A stretch of DNA of 48,739 bases from an uncultured Alphaproteobacteria bacterium (lineage in GTDB: Bacteria > Pseudomonadota > Alphaproteobacteria > Bin95), in NCBI GenBank assembly GCA_937891825.1, contig CALAHN010000028.1, positions 1 through 48,739 on the forward strand, in the 5' to 3' direction. Every line of letters begins with the position of its first letter. Position 1 is the stretch's first letter. Below the pieces are notes generated by a model, which worked only from the letters and a program-made list of their open reading frames with translations, had not been told where the DNA came from and searched no databases. Of the stretch, positions 17,556 through 26,266 are shown in pieces. A program made the position numbers and the translations under genes.

Positions 17556-18038
17556 ATGGCTGATCAGGATGCCGGCGCAGCCCAAGGCGACGCCGCCGAA
17601 GGCCAGACGCCGCCGCTGACTTTGACCGCGCAATACGTGAAAGACCTGTCTTTCGAGAACCCCGATGCGCCGCAAAGCCTGGGCGACCTGAACCCGCCGC
17701 CCGCGATCCGCGTCGATGTCGATGTCGAAGCCAAGCCCCTGGGCGGCCGCTATTTCGAAGCGATGATCCATGTGCGCGCAACTGCCGAGCGCGGCGAGAA
17801 GACCTTCTTTGTCGCCGAAGTCAGCTATGGCGGCGTCTGCGCGGTCGCGGAAGGCGTGCCCGACCAGCATATCCAGCCGTTGGTCATGATCGAAGGCCCG
17901 CGCCTGCTGTTCCCGTTCGCCCGGGCCGTCATCGCCGATGCCGTTCGCGACGGCGGCTTCCCGCCGCTCTTGATCAATCCGATCGACTTCGCGGCGCTCT
18001 ATCAGCAGATGCGGGCCAACGACGCCCCGAAAAACTGA
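17556..18038 (+). CDS. secB: Protein-export chaperone SecB
   Basis: A 160-residue cytosolic tetrameric chaperone that keeps preproteins unfolded and hands them to SecA. Recognisable blocks are AQYVKDLSFENPDAP (the SecB signature), FFVAEVSYGGVCAV and the near-terminal FPPLLINPIDFAALY. The ATG at 17556 follows AGGAG at about 17541-17545. The 93-base gap upstream probably carries a separate promoter. The gene converges on dnaQ, with a repeat element in between. Confidence 0.95.
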   Translation: MADQDAGAAQGDAAEGQTPPLTLTAQYVKDLSFENPDAPQSLGDLNPPPAIRVDVDVEAKPLGGRYFEAMIHVRATAERGEKTFFVAEVSYGGVCAVAEGVPDQHIQPLVMIEGPRLLFPFARAVIADAVRDGGFPPLLINPIDFAALYQQMRANDAPKN

Positions 18039-18050
18039 GCCGCCCGGCCG

Positions 18051-18185
18051 CTAGATCAAACCAACCTTAGGCGGAATCGCCTAGATCAAACCAACCTTAG
18101 GCGATTCCGCCTAAGGTTGGATAATTTGATCGCTATCAATAAGATAGAGCTTGGACCGCGCGTCCAGGTGGACGCGCCATGCTCT
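18051..18185. repeat. Dispersed two-hairpin repeat, copy 1 (with internal duplication)
   Basis: This 135-bp element lies between convergent secB and dnaQ. A full unit (18081-18185) matches copy 2 at 39781-39881 over nearly its whole length. It is preceded by a 30-base repeat of the unit's own 5' end (18051-18080). The duplication makes a perfect 21-bp inverted repeat: 18061-18081 pairs with 18100-18120, enclosing 18 bases. GATCAAA and TTTGATC flank it. The second hairpin (CGCGTCCA ... TGGACGCG) is imperfect, with a four-base insertion in the left arm relative to copy 2. The element ends AGAGC...GCTCT, 8 bases from the dnaQ stop. Confidence 0.85.
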
Positions 18186-18193
18186 GAAGCCGG

Positions 18194-18904
18194 TCAGGCG
18201 CGCCAGATCGGCGCAGTCAGTTTATCCAGGAACGCAGCGTGCGCCGCATCCTCGGCGGCGCTGGCCGCATGGGCGCGCGGCGGACGCGGCGTCCGAACGG
18301 CGGCTTTGCCGACAAGGCCAAGCTGCGCCGACGGCCGGTCGCCGCCGCCCGGTCCCGATGCGGCCGTCGTCGCCAGCATAAGGCCCGGCTGCTTGCCGCC
18401 GATCAGTTCAAGATAGACCTCCGCCAGCAGCCGGCAGTCGACGACGGCGCCGTGCTTTTCCCGGATGCTCAAGTCGACGCCGAAGCGACGGCAAAGCGCG
18501 TCAAGACTGTTGGACCCGCCGGGAAAGCGCTTCCGCGCGATCTGCAGCGTATCGATCAGGCGTTCCGACGGAATCGTCGGGCGGCCGACGGCGCGCAGCT
18601 CCCAGTTCAGGAACTTGGCGTCGAACGGCGCATTGTGGATGACCAGGGCGGCATCGTCGCCGATGAAATCCAGGAACTGGTCGGCGACATCGGCAAAGAC
18701 CGGCTTGTCCGCCAGCATGGCTTCGGAAATGCCATGCACCTCGTACGCTTCCAGCGGCATGTCGCGCTCGGGATTGATGTAGATGTGCAGTTCCTTGCCG
18801 GTCGGCACATGGTAGTTCAGTTCGACGCAGCCAATTTCGACGACGCGGTGGCCGTCCTTGGGGTCAAGGCCGGTCGTCTCCGTATCCAGAACGATCTCGC
18901 GCAT
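18194..18904 (-). CDS. dnaQ: DNA polymerase III epsilon subunit (proofreading exonuclease)
   Basis: A 236-residue 3'-5' exonuclease that proofreads for the replicative polymerase. All five DEDDh residues are visible: Asp7 and Glu9 (LDTETTG), Asp95 (HNAPFDAKF), His151 and Asp156 (HGAVVDC). The C-terminal ~60 residues are Ala/Pro-rich with a final helix ([17 protein letters not shown]), the region that binds the alpha subunit. It is the last gene of the ppsR-maf-aroE-coaE-dnaQ run, six bases after coaE. Confidence 0.94.
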   Translation of the reverse strand: MREIVLDTETTGLDPKDGHRVVEIGCVELNYHVPTGKELHIYINPERDMPLEAYEVHGISEAMLADKPVFADVADQFLDFIGDDAALVIHNAPFDAKFLNWELRAVGRPTIPSERLIDTLQIARKRFPGGSNSLDALCRRFGVDLSIREKHGAVVDCRLLAEVYLELIGGKQPGLMLATTAASGPGGGDRPSAQLGLVGKAAVRTPRPPRAHAASAAEDAAHAAFLDKLTAPIWRA

Positions 18905-18910
18905 CGTCGA

Positions 18911-19531
18911 TCAGCTCCTCCGGCCAGCCGCGTCGGCCCGCGCCGCTTGCACCGCCCGGCGGATATGCGTCCAGGTCACGCGCTTGCCGAGGCCGCTCGG
19001 CACGACCCGGTCCGCCCGCCGACGTTTGACTGCATCGGGCAATTGCTTGGCTTTCACCTGAGCCAGGCGTTCCGCTGTCATGCCCGGCCGCGCCAGCACC
19101 CGCCAGCGCTGAATATGCGCCGGCGCGCTGACGACCAGCGTCAGATCGCAGCGCTTGTCGCCGCCGGTTTCGAACAGCAGCGGCACGTCGCGCGCAACGA
19201 CCTTCTTCCGGTTCCGCGCCGCCCGCGCCAGAAAGGCCCGCTCCGCCCGCCCGACCATCGGATGCAGGATGCGCTCCAGCCGCTTCAGCGCGGCGCTATC
19301 GCCGAAGACCTTCGCCCCAAGCGCCGGACGATTGACCGCGCCGTCAACGGTCACCCCGGGAAAGGCAGCTTCCACCGCGCGCACGGCCCGGCCGCCCTTC
19401 GCCATCAGCTTATGAACCTCGGCGTCGGCGTCGAAGACCGGCACGCCGCATCGGCGCAGCATCTTCGAGGCCACGCTTTTGCCCATGCCGATGGAGCCCG
19501 TCAGCCCGATCACATACCGACCCCGGATCAT
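18911..19531 (-). CDS. coaE: Dephospho-CoA kinase
   Basis: A 206-residue cytosolic kinase for the last step of coenzyme A synthesis, phosphorylation of the 3'-hydroxyl of dephospho-CoA. The P-loop GLTGSIGMGKS is at residues 9-19, FDADAEVH (the catalytic Asp region) follows, and VARDVPLLFETGGD is the conserved VPLLFE block. It overlaps aroE by 4 bases. Confidence 0.94.
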   Translation of the reverse strand: MIRGRYVIGLTGSIGMGKSVASKMLRRCGVPVFDADAEVHKLMAKGGRAVRAVEAAFPGVTVDGAVNRPALGAKVFGDSAALKRLERILHPMVGRAERAFLARAARNRKKVVARDVPLLFETGGDKRCDLTLVVSAPAHIQRWRVLARPGMTAERLAQVKAKQLPDAVKRRRADRVVPSGLGKRVTWTHIRRAVQAARADAAGRRS

Positions 19532-20373
19532 TTCAGATCCTTCAGGATAACCGCCCTGAGGGCGTCATCGACAGCGGGCGCGACGCCAAACCAGGCGGCG
19601 AAACCCGGCGCCGCCTGATGCAGCAGCATGCCCAGGCCGTCGACCGCCAGGTTTCCCCGCGCCCGAGCCGCCGCCAGCAATCCAGTCTCCAGGGGCACAT
19701 AGACGATATCGTAGACCACGGCCGCCTTTGGCAAAGCCGTCAGGTCGATTTCCAGAGGCGGCTGGCCGGTCATGCCGAGGCTCGTCGTGTTGAGCAGCAG
19801 ACCGGCGCCGTCCAGCATCGCCGCCCGTTCCGCCCAATCGACCACGGTCACTTTCGGTCCAAAAGCCGCCGCCAGCGCTTCGGCTTTCGCGCCCGTCCGG
19901 TTGGAAAGGCGGATTTCCGGCGACCCGGCCGCAAGCAGCGCGAATATCGCGGCGCGCGTCGATCCGCCGGCGCCAAGCACGGCCGCCGGCGCGGCCTCTG
20001 CCCGCCAGTCTGGCGCTGAAGCGATCAGATGCGCCATCAGGCCGGGCGCATCGGTGTTCGAGCCTGAGAGCGACCCATCGGCTTCGACGACGACCGTGTT
20101 GACAGCACCGATCGCTTCAGCCGCGGCATCCCGGCGATCGACCGTCTGAAACGCCGTCAGCTTGTGCGGCAACGTCACGTTCGTTCCGGCGAAACCCAGT
20201 TTCGCCAGGGCGCGAAACGCATCCGCGCCATGTTCCGGACGAACCGCGAACGGCACATAGGCCCCGTCGACGCCATAGCGCGCAAGCCAGTGGCCGTGGA
20301 TCAGCGGCGAGCGGGAATGGGCGATCGGCCAGCCCATGACGCCGGCGATGCGCGCCTTGCCGGTAACCGTCAT
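19528..20373 (-). CDS. aroE: Shikimate dehydrogenase
   Basis: A 281-residue NADPH-dependent enzyme that reduces 3-dehydroshikimate in the aromatic amino acid pathway. The substrate motif SRSPLIHG, the catalytic NVTLPHK lysine, the GSNTDAPG Asn/Asp pair, the nucleotide-binding GAGGSTRA loop and the C-terminal DGLGMLLHQAAPGF are all present. It overlaps coaE downstream and maf upstream by 4 bases each. Confidence 0.94.
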   Translation of the reverse strand: MTVTGKARIAGVMGWPIAHSRSPLIHGHWLARYGVDGAYVPFAVRPEHGADAFRALAKLGFAGTNVTLPHKLTAFQTVDRRDAAAEAIGAVNTVVVEADGSLSGSNTDAPGLMAHLIASAPDWRAEAAPAAVLGAGGSTRAAIFALLAAGSPEIRLSNRTGAKAEALAAAFGPKVTVVDWAERAAMLDGAGLLLNTTSLGMTGQPPLEIDLTALPKAAVVYDIVYVPLETGLLAAARARGNLAVDGLGMLLHQAAPGFAAWFGVAPAVDDALRAVILKDLK

Positions 20374-20987
20374 GCGGGCAGCGCGCCGGCCGCGCGCAAA
20401 GCCTTGAGCAATTCCGTCATCGGCAAACCGAGGATCGTGAAATAGTCGCCATCGATCCGTTCAAACAACTGCACGCCCAGTCCTTCCAGGAAATAACCGC
20501 CGACCGACTTCAAGGCAGTTTCGCCGACATCATCGAGATAGTCGACCAGGAAAGCATCGGAAAATGCCCGCATCGTCAGCTGCGCCGCCGGAACGTCGGA
20601 CCAGATTTCCCCATCCGGACCGAAGAGGCAAAGCGCCGCGTGCAAGCTATGGGTCTTGCCGCGGAGCGCCGCCAACTGCTGGCGGGCCATGGCCATATCC
20701 GCCGGCTTGTCGAACCAGGCGCCGTCCAGATCCAGCATCTGATCCGCGCCGATGACAAGCGCCCCCGGCCGCAATGCCTGAACGGCCGCGGCTTTTGCCC
20801 GCGCCAGCGCCAGCGCCGTTTCCGCCACGGTCTTGCCGGCCTGTCGGCTCGCGGCCTTGATCGCAGCTTCGTCCACGTCGGACGCAAGCGCTTCGAAGGC
20901 GACGCCCGCGCCCTTGAGCAAGGCGCGGCGCGAGGCGCTGGCCGTCGCCAGGACAATCGGCTTAAGCGTCCGCACTGTCGCCGCCAT
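20370..20987 (-). CDS. maf: Maf family nucleotide pyrophosphatase
   Basis: A 205-residue Maf protein, which hydrolyses non-canonical or canonical nucleoside triphosphates to monophosphates and is linked to septum control. The N-terminal LATASASRRALL (SxSxRR-type) motif, the DVDE motif and the GADQMLDLDG metal-binding motif are visible. The ADQ form makes the subgroup (YhdE- or YceF-like) uncertain. Its start lies inside the 3' end of ppsR (26-base overlap). Confidence 0.9.
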   Translation of the reverse strand: MAATVRTLKPIVLATASASRRALLKGAGVAFEALASDVDEAAIKAASRQAGKTVAETALALARAKAAAVQALRPGALVIGADQMLDLDGAWFDKPADMAMARQQLAALRGKTHSLHAALCLFGPDGEIWSDVPAAQLTMRAFSDAFLVDYLDDVGETALKSVGGYFLEGLGVQLFERIDGDYFTILGLPMTELLKALRAAGALPA

Positions 20988-21798
20988 GCATTTTCGTGTG
21001 CAACTGGATGATGGCCGCGGCCGTTTCCTCGATCGAACGCCGGGTCACGTCGATTACCGGCCATTTCTTCGAGAGGAAATAGCGCCGCGCTTCGACGACT
21101 TCTTCCTGCACCCGTTCCGCATCGACATAGTCGGTCTGGGCGTCCGCGCTGGTCAGATGCGCCATCCGGTGCCGACGCACCTGGATCAACCGCGTCGGAT
21201 CGACGGTCAGGCCGACGATCATCGCGTCCTTAGCGTCCAGGAGTTCCTGGGGCGGGGCCTGCTTCGGCACAAAGGGCACGTTCGCCGCCTTCAGGCCCCG
21301 GTTGGCGAGATAAACGCATGTCGGCGTCTTCGATGTCCGCGAGACGCCGCACAGAATCACGTCCGCTTCCGCGAGCGACCAGAGCGACTGGCCGTCGTCA
21401 TGGGCCATGGCATAGTTCATGGCAGCGACCCGATTGAAATAAGCTTCATCCATCGCATGCTGACGGCCAGGCCGGTTCTTCGCGCGCTCGCCAAGCACCG
21501 AAGCAAGCGCCGACATGGCGCCATCCAGCAAGGATACCGCCGGGGTCTGCATCGACCGGCAGGCATTCAGTAAAAGGCCGCGCAGCCGTTCATCCAGCAT
21601 GGTGAGGAAAACCACGCCGGGCTTTTCCGCGATGCCTTCGATCACGCGCTCGACCTGGGCCTCGGTGCGGACCAGGCTCCAGAAGTGCTCCGTCACCTCC
21701 GCCTTGTCGAACTGCGCCAGGGTCGCCCGGGCGACGCTCCGCACGGTATCGCCGGTCGAATCGGATACGAGATGCAGATGAACCCGTCTGTTGGCCAT
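20962..21798 (-). CDS. ppsR: Pyruvate,water dikinase / phosphate dikinase regulatory protein
   Basis: A 278-residue bifunctional kinase/pyrophosphorylase (DUF299) that inactivates and reactivates phosphoenolpyruvate synthase or PPDK by threonine phosphorylation. It begins MANRRVHLHLVSDSTGDT, the family opening, and has the nucleotide loop CGVSRTSKTP followed by VYLANRGLKAANVP. The ATG at 21798 is chosen on that opening; the upstream open frame runs into the origin region. It is transcribed away from the origin and leads the maf-aroE-coaE-dnaQ run. Confidence 0.92.
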   Translation of the reverse strand: MANRRVHLHLVSDSTGDTVRSVARATLAQFDKAEVTEHFWSLVRTEAQVERVIEGIAEKPGVVFLTMLDERLRGLLLNACRSMQTPAVSLLDGAMSALASVLGERAKNRPGRQHAMDEAYFNRVAAMNYAMAHDDGQSLWSLAEADVILCGVSRTSKTPTCVYLANRGLKAANVPFVPKQAPPQELLDAKDAMIVGLTVDPTRLIQVRRHRMAHLTSADAQTDYVDAERVQEEVVEARRYFLSKKWPVIDVTRRSIEETAAAIIQLHTKMHGGDSADA

Positions 21799-21840
21799 GT
21801 GAACTTTCCCGAGTCGCGTCGCCGCCGCGTCTGAATTGCG

Positions 21841-21849
21841 TGTGGATAA
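21841..21849 (-). promoter_or_regulatory. DnaA box, perfect
   Basis: TGTGGATAA is the exact reverse complement of the consensus DnaA box TTATCCACA. It lies 43 bases upstream of ppsR in the proposed origin. Confidence 0.75.
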
Positions 21850-22073
21850 GCAGCGGCGCCGAATGTGGTCAGAATTCTTTTCGTCGAACCCTGGGGATAT
21901 ACCACGGCTTCCGACCGACCAAAGCCAGGACCCTGTCCCCACTGGGAGAATGTTACAGCCGGTTGGGGACGGTCCGCCCGAGGATCATTCCATCCCCATG
22001 ATCCACGGACCCCGGAACTGCCAATCCCTTGGGCTCTTCCGACTTGTCCCAAGCGCTATCCAGCGATCCGCGC

Positions 22074-22082
22074 CTATCCACA
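22074..22082 (+). promoter_or_regulatory. DnaA box, one mismatch
   Basis: CTATCCACA differs from TTATCCACA only at the first base. It lies 131 bases upstream of hemE, within the proposed origin. Confidence 0.6.
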
Positions 22083-22212
22083 GTTCCGCCGGATAAGCCG
22101 GTATGTTCAGACTTATCCCCGTGACTCCGCCCCCTCACTACCACTGCCATATCTCATTAAACTTGGATTTTGCTGTTTAAGAGCGTTGGGAAAACTCGTA
22201 CATCCAAGTCCC

Positions 22213-23250
22213 ATGACGAAACCGACAAAACCATTCCTCCAAGCCTTGAGCGGCGAAGCCCTGCCGCGCCCGCCGATCTGGCTGATGCGCCAGGCCGGGC
22301 GTTACCTCCCGGAATATCGGGAGCTCAGAACGCGGGCCAAGGATTTCCTGGATTTTTGCTACACGCCTGAGATGGCCGTCGAGGCGACTTTGCAGCCGAT
22401 CCGAAGGTTCGGCTTCGACGCGGCGATCATCTTCTCGGACATTCTGGTGATCCCGGATGCGCTTGGCCAACCGGTCCGGTTTGTCACGGGCGAAGGACCG
22501 AAGCTGGAGCCGATCCGCAGCGCCCGGGCGATCGACCAGCTCGATGGCGAGCGGCCTGAGGCCTTTCTGGCGCCGGTCTATGCGGCATTGCGGGCGACCC
22601 GCGCCGCGCTGCCGGTCGAAACCGCGCTTATTGGATTCGCGGGCGCGCCCTGGACCCTGGCGGCTTATATGATCGAAGGCGCCGGCAGCCGGGACTACGC
22701 TACGGCCAGGAAATTCGCCCTGGCCGAACCCGCTGCGTTCAACCGCTTGATCAGCATTCTGGAAGATCAGGTCGCCCGGCACCTGATCCGGCAGATCGAC
22801 GCTGGCGCGGAAGCCGTGCAGATCTTCGATTCCTGGGCCGGCGCCTTGCCCGCCTATGGCGTCGAAGCCTGGAGCCTCGGTCCGATCCGTCGGATCGCGG
22901 AACGGATCAAAGCGGAACGGCCGGAAGCTCGGATGATCGCTTTCCCCCGCGGCGCCGACGCCTTCATGGCGGCCTATGCCGCTTGTCCGGCGATTGACGC
23001 CGTATCGCTGGGGCAAAGTGCCCCGACATCGGCCTTCAGCGCCGTCAGGGACGCTGGCGCCGTGCCGCAGGGCAATCTCGATCCGGTGGCGTTGATTCAG
23101 GGCGGAGCGGTTCTCGACCGGGAGATCGACGCCATTCTGGCGGCTTCGGCGGGCCGGAGCCATGTCTTCAATCTCGGCCATGGCATCACGCCGGAAACGC
23201 CGATCGCGCATGTCGAGCATCTGGTCGCGCGGGTTCGCGGCAAGGCATGA
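22213..23250 (+). CDS. hemE: Uroporphyrinogen decarboxylase
   Basis: A 345-residue cytosolic enzyme that removes four acetate carboxyls from uroporphyrinogen III to give coproporphyrinogen III in heme and chlorophyll synthesis. The N-terminal RPPIWLMRQAGRYLPEYR signature and the YTPEMAVEATLQPIRRF / AAIIFSDILVIPDALG block with its catalytic Asp are intact. The ATG at 22213 gives the family N-terminus; the frame upstream is origin sequence. No strong ribosome site is seen. Its TGA overlaps hemJ. Confidence 0.95.
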   Translation: MTKPTKPFLQALSGEALPRPPIWLMRQAGRYLPEYRELRTRAKDFLDFCYTPEMAVEATLQPIRRFGFDAAIIFSDILVIPDALGQPVRFVTGEGPKLEPIRSARAIDQLDGERPEAFLAPVYAALRATRAALPVETALIGFAGAPWTLAAYMIEGAGSRDYATARKFALAEPAAFNRLISILEDQVARHLIRQIDAGAEAVQIFDSWAGALPAYGVEAWSLGPIRRIAERIKAERPEARMIAFPRGADAFMAAYAACPAIDAVSLGQSAPTSAFSAVRDAGAVPQGNLDPVALIQGGAVLDREIDAILAASAGRSHVFNLGHGITPETPIAHVEHLVARVRGKA

Positions 23251-23696
23251 TGGAATTCCTCGCCGCGCTCTATCCCTGGACGAAAGCGCTGCATGTCATC
23301 GCGGTGATTTCCTGGATGGCGGGCTTGCTCTATCTGCCGCGCCTGTTCGTTTATCATGTCGAGATCGCGCCCGGGTCGCTCGAGGATGCGCGCTTCCAGA
23401 CCATGGAACGGCGTTTGCTGCGGGCGATCATGAACCCGGCGATGATTGCAGCCTATCTGTTTGGCGGGTTGTTGCTGGCCACGCCTGGCATCGCCGACTG
23501 GAGTTCAGGCTGGCTTTGGACGAAATTGTTCGGGGTCGCGCTCCTGACGGTCGCCCATCACGCCATGGGGCTTTGGCGGAAGGATTTCGCGGCGGGACGG
23601 AATTCACGCTCGACCCGGTTCTTCCGGATCGCCAATGAAGCGCCGACGCTGGCGATGATCCTGATTGTCATCATGGTTATCGTCCGACCCTTCTGA
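23247..23696 (+). CDS. hemJ: Protoporphyrinogen oxidase HemJ
   Basis: A 149-residue inner-membrane protein with four hydrophobic segments, oxidising protoporphyrinogen IX to protoporphyrin IX. The KALHVIAVISWMAGLLYLPRLFVYH segment carries the conserved histidines, ERRLLRAIMNPAM follows, and a KLFGV...HH segment precedes the last helix. It overlaps hemE by 4 bases, so two heme-pathway steps are translated together. Confidence 0.92.
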   Translation: MMEFLAALYPWTKALHVIAVISWMAGLLYLPRLFVYHVEIAPGSLEDARFQTMERRLLRAIMNPAMIAAYLFGGLLLATPGIADWSSGWLWTKLFGVALLTVAHHAMGLWRKDFAAGRNSRSTRFFRIANEAPTLAMILIVIMVIVRPF

Positions 23697-23709
23697 CCGC
23701 GAAGAAATC

Positions 23710-23740
23710 TTGACAAGCAAGGCTGAGCGCGGCACATAAC
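23710..23740 (+). promoter_or_regulatory. Possible sigma70-type promoter of rho
   Basis: A perfect -35 TTGACA (23710-23715) is followed by CATAAC (23735-23740) after 19 bases, a long spacer, so the -10 is uncertain. It lies in the 187-base gap between hemJ and rho, leaving a leader of about 140 bases before the rho start. No other feature was seen in this gap. Confidence 0.35.
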
Positions 23741-23883
23741 GCTTGGTTGCTCGCCCCGCCTCTGGACATTTCGCTCCGATTTGGCGGCGGCCCAGCCCTG
23801 CCGCGTCCTGCGGCTGGCTCTCTCCGGCAGAATTCGGGCGTCAATCATGCCCTCGCCCGATCCTCGTCAGTCACCACATTTGG

Positions 23884-25176
23884 ATGAGCGGTACCGTGCT
23901 TCAGAACGTCCCTGAGACCATCAATCTACAAGAACTCAAGCTTAAAAAGCCGCCCGAATTGCTGGCGATGGCTGAAGAGCTTGAGATCGAAAACGCGAGC
24001 TCCCTGCGCAAGCAGGACATGATGTTCGCGATCCTGAAAGAACTGGCCGATCAGGAAGTAACGATCAACGGCGACGGGGTCGTTGAAGTCTTGCCGGATG
24101 GCTTCGGGTTCCTGCGTTCGCCGGATTCCAATTATCTGCCAGGTCCGGATGATATCTACGTCTCGCCCAATCAGATCCGGCGGTTCAGCTTGCGCACCGG
24201 CGATACGGTCGTCGGCGAAATTCGCGCGCCCAAGAACGGCGAACGCTATTTCGCCCTGCTCAAGGTGAATTCGATCAATTTCGAAGCGCCTGAAAAAGTT
24301 AGGCAGCGCATCAATTTCGACAATCTGACGCCGCTCTATCCCGACGAACGCCTGGTGCTGGAAACGGAATCGGCCGAATCCAAGGATCTGACGACGCGCG
24401 TCGTCGAACTGGTTTCGCCGATCGGGAAGGGCCAGCGCGCCCTGATCGTGGCGCCGCCCCGCACCGGCAAGACCATGATGCTGCAGGCGATCGCCCATGC
24501 CATCGCGGCCAATAATCCCGAAGTCTATCTTTTGGTGCTGTTGATCGACGAGCGGCCGGAAGAAGTGACCGACATGCAGCGCTCCGTGCGCGGCGAGGTG
24601 ATTTCCTCCACATTCGATGAGCCGGCGCAGCGCCATGTTCAGGTCGCCGATATGGTCATCGAGAAAGCCAAACGCTTGGTCGAGCATAAGCACGACGTCG
24701 TTATCCTGCTCGATTCGATCACGCGGCTCGCGCGCGCCTATAACACCGTCGTGCCCTCGTCGGGCAAAGTTCTGACCGGCGGCGTCGACGCCAATGCCTT
24801 GCAGCGGCCGAAGCGATTCTTCGGCGCCGCCCGGAATATTGAAGAAGGCGGCAGCCTCTCCATCATTGCGACCGCCTTGATCGATACCGGCAGCCGCATG
24901 GACGAGGTCATCTTTGAGGAATTCAAAGGCACCGGCAACGCGGAAATTGTGCTGGATCGCAAACTTGCCGATAAACGGGTCTGGCCGGCGATCGATATCG
25001 GCAAATCCGGCACACGCAAGGAAGAACTGCTGGTCGAGCGTCAAGAACTCAACAAGATGTGGATGCTGCGTCGCGTATTGATGCCGATGGGCACCCAGGA
25101 CGCAATGGAATTCCTGGCCGGCAAGCTGCGTGAAACCAAGTCAAACGCAGATTTCTTCCAACAGATGAACCACTAG
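23884..25176 (+). CDS. rho: Transcription termination factor Rho
   Basis: A 430-residue hexameric RNA-dependent ATPase/helicase that ends transcription. The N-terminal [20 protein letters not shown] helical domain, RNA-binding cold-shock fold (DGFGFLRSP), Walker A APPRTGKT, Walker [17 protein letters not shown] and the secondary RNA-contact loop ([15 protein letters not shown]) are present. The ATG at 23884 adds about nine residues ([13 protein letters not shown]) before the usual N-terminus. rho after hemE-hemJ is a common arrangement near alphaproteobacterial origins. Confidence 0.95.
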   Translation: MSGTVLQNVPETINLQELKLKKPPELLAMAEELEIENASSLRKQDMMFAILKELADQEVTINGDGVVEVLPDGFGFLRSPDSNYLPGPDDIYVSPNQIRRFSLRTGDTVVGEIRAPKNGERYFALLKVNSINFEAPEKVRQRINFDNLTPLYPDERLVLETESAESKDLTTRVVELVSPIGKGQRALIVAPPRTGKTMMLQAIAHAIAANNPEVYLLVLLIDERPEEVTDMQRSVRGEVISSTFDEPAQRHVQVADMVIEKAKRLVEHKHDVVILLDSITRLARAYNTVVPSSGKVLTGGVDANALQRPKRFFGAARNIEEGGSLSIIATALIDTGSRMDEVIFEEFKGTGNAEIVLDRKLADKRVWPAIDIGKSGTRKEELLVERQELNKMWMLRRVLMPMGTQDAMEFLAGKLRETKSNADFFQQMNH

Positions 25177-25249
25177 ATTTTTACCTGCTTCCCTTGAACC
25201 GGACTGATAGTACAATCGGAAGAGTCTGGATTTCTGACTTCTGGCGATT

Positions 25250-26266
25250 TTACTCGGCGGCGGCCAGCATGCGCCGACGATAGGTCGGCCCCCATTCCCG
25301 CGTGGTCCTGAAGACATCCGGCAGCGGCCGTCCGTTCGGCAGGGATAGCCACAAGCGCAGCATGCAACGGCGCTGGGCCTGATCGACGGCGTCGGCATAG
25401 CGATAGCGCGCATGGAAGCAGGTCGCGTTATTGGCGATCTCCATGTCGCCTGGCGCAAGGGTCAGCGCCAGATGGAACGCCGGATCGTTCGACGTCTCAT
25501 CCAGCAGATCCATCGCCGCGACTTGGGCTTCGGTCAGGCGAGGAACCTCGGGAAAGCGCTGGGCCGTCTCGATGTATCGACGTTTGTAGAGGCCGGAAAC
25601 CAGGCCGTCATGCAGGGTAAAGATCGGCGCGGTCTGGACTTTGATATCCTCTGGATTCTGGGCGCGCGCGTCGAAATGGAACGGTTGGCGGAGCACCGCC
25701 GCGAGATCGGGACGCCGCTGCAGCACGGCGTTATAGAGCGCGACCGATGACACAAGGCGCGAGCCGCCGCCCTCCGCCGCGGGCCTGAGGCACAGCAGCG
25801 CAAAGACATCGGCGCCGTCGGTGTGAAATGTCAGTTCGTCGTTGGTCTGGAAGCTGCGGATATTGTCGGTGGTCTCGACGCGGGCGCCAGTGTCGGTCAC
25901 GACATGGATGCGCGCGCCGGCCTTGTCCTGGGTTTCGGGATGGCCGAGATGCTGCCCGAAGCCCCAATGCAGAACCTTCGCTTCGGCATCCGTGAAATGC
26001 TCGACCGGCATGCCGGTCAGCAGGAGAAAGCCGCGGCCGCCTTCCAGACAGTCCCGGAAACCGGCGATCTTCTGCGCAAGCGTGGGCAGCGGGAAATCGT
26101 CCACGGTCAGCGCCTCGATCGGGCCCTTCGCCTTGAGCGCCTGCTCCGTCGCGCGGATCAGTTCATCCTGCTCCGGCGCGCTCAACGGAACGCGCCAGTC
26201 GTCGCTTCGGGCAAGATCGACGGCGCGCCAGGCGGCCGCCGTCTCGAACGGACCGACGCCGGTCAT
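25250..26266 (-). CDS. TauD/TfdA-family Fe(II)/2-oxoglutarate dioxygenase
   Basis: A 338-residue non-heme iron oxygenase. The iron triad is His148-x-Asp150 (FHTDGAD) and His285 (NNATCFHARYRY), and a downstream arginine (RRCMLRLWLSL) would bind 2-oxoglutarate. The N-terminal ~60 residues precede the jelly-roll core. Substrate unknown; the family covers taurine, herbicide, carnitine-precursor and other substrates. It overlaps the dienelactone hydrolase gene by ATGA, so the two probably act in one catabolic step series. It converges on rho with 73 bases between ends, in which I see nothing distinct. Confidence 0.85.
   Translation of the reverse strand: MTGVGPFETAAAWRAVDLARSDDWRVPLSAPEQDELIRATEQALKAKGPIEALTVDDFPLPTLAQKIAGFRDCLEGGRGFLLLTGMPVEHFTDAEAKVLHWGFGQHLGHPETQDKAGARIHVVTDTGARVETTDNIRSFQTNDELTFHTDGADVFALLCLRPAAEGGGSRLVSSVALYNAVLQRRPDLAAVLRQPFHFDARAQNPEDIKVQTAPIFTLHDGLVSGLYKRRYIETAQRFPEVPRLTEAQVAAMDLLDETSNDPAFHLALTLAPGDMEIANNATCFHARYRYADAVDQAQRRCMLRLWLSLPNGRPLPDVFRTTREWGPTYRRRMLAAAE

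Larger units (their letters stand above)
21799..22212. other. Probable chromosomal replication origin (oriC)
   Basis: A 414-bp gene-free gap between divergent ppsR and hemE. It holds one perfect DnaA box (21841-21849), one eight-of-nine box (22074-22082) and several seven-of-nine candidates (21892-21900, 21999-22007, 22113-22121). An A/T-richer stretch (about 22149-22180), unusual for this GC-rich sequence, could be the unwinding element. A GANTC methylation site is at 22123-22127. Genes on both sides point outward, and the Caulobacter origin lies beside hemE. No dnaA gene is in the window. Boundaries are the gene starts, not measured ends. Confidence 0.8.

Noticed and set aside
22156-22180. 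Two TTAA half-sites in the proposed origin, suggesting a CtrA box
   Set aside because: They are about 16 bases apart; CtrA needs TTAA-N7-TTAA.
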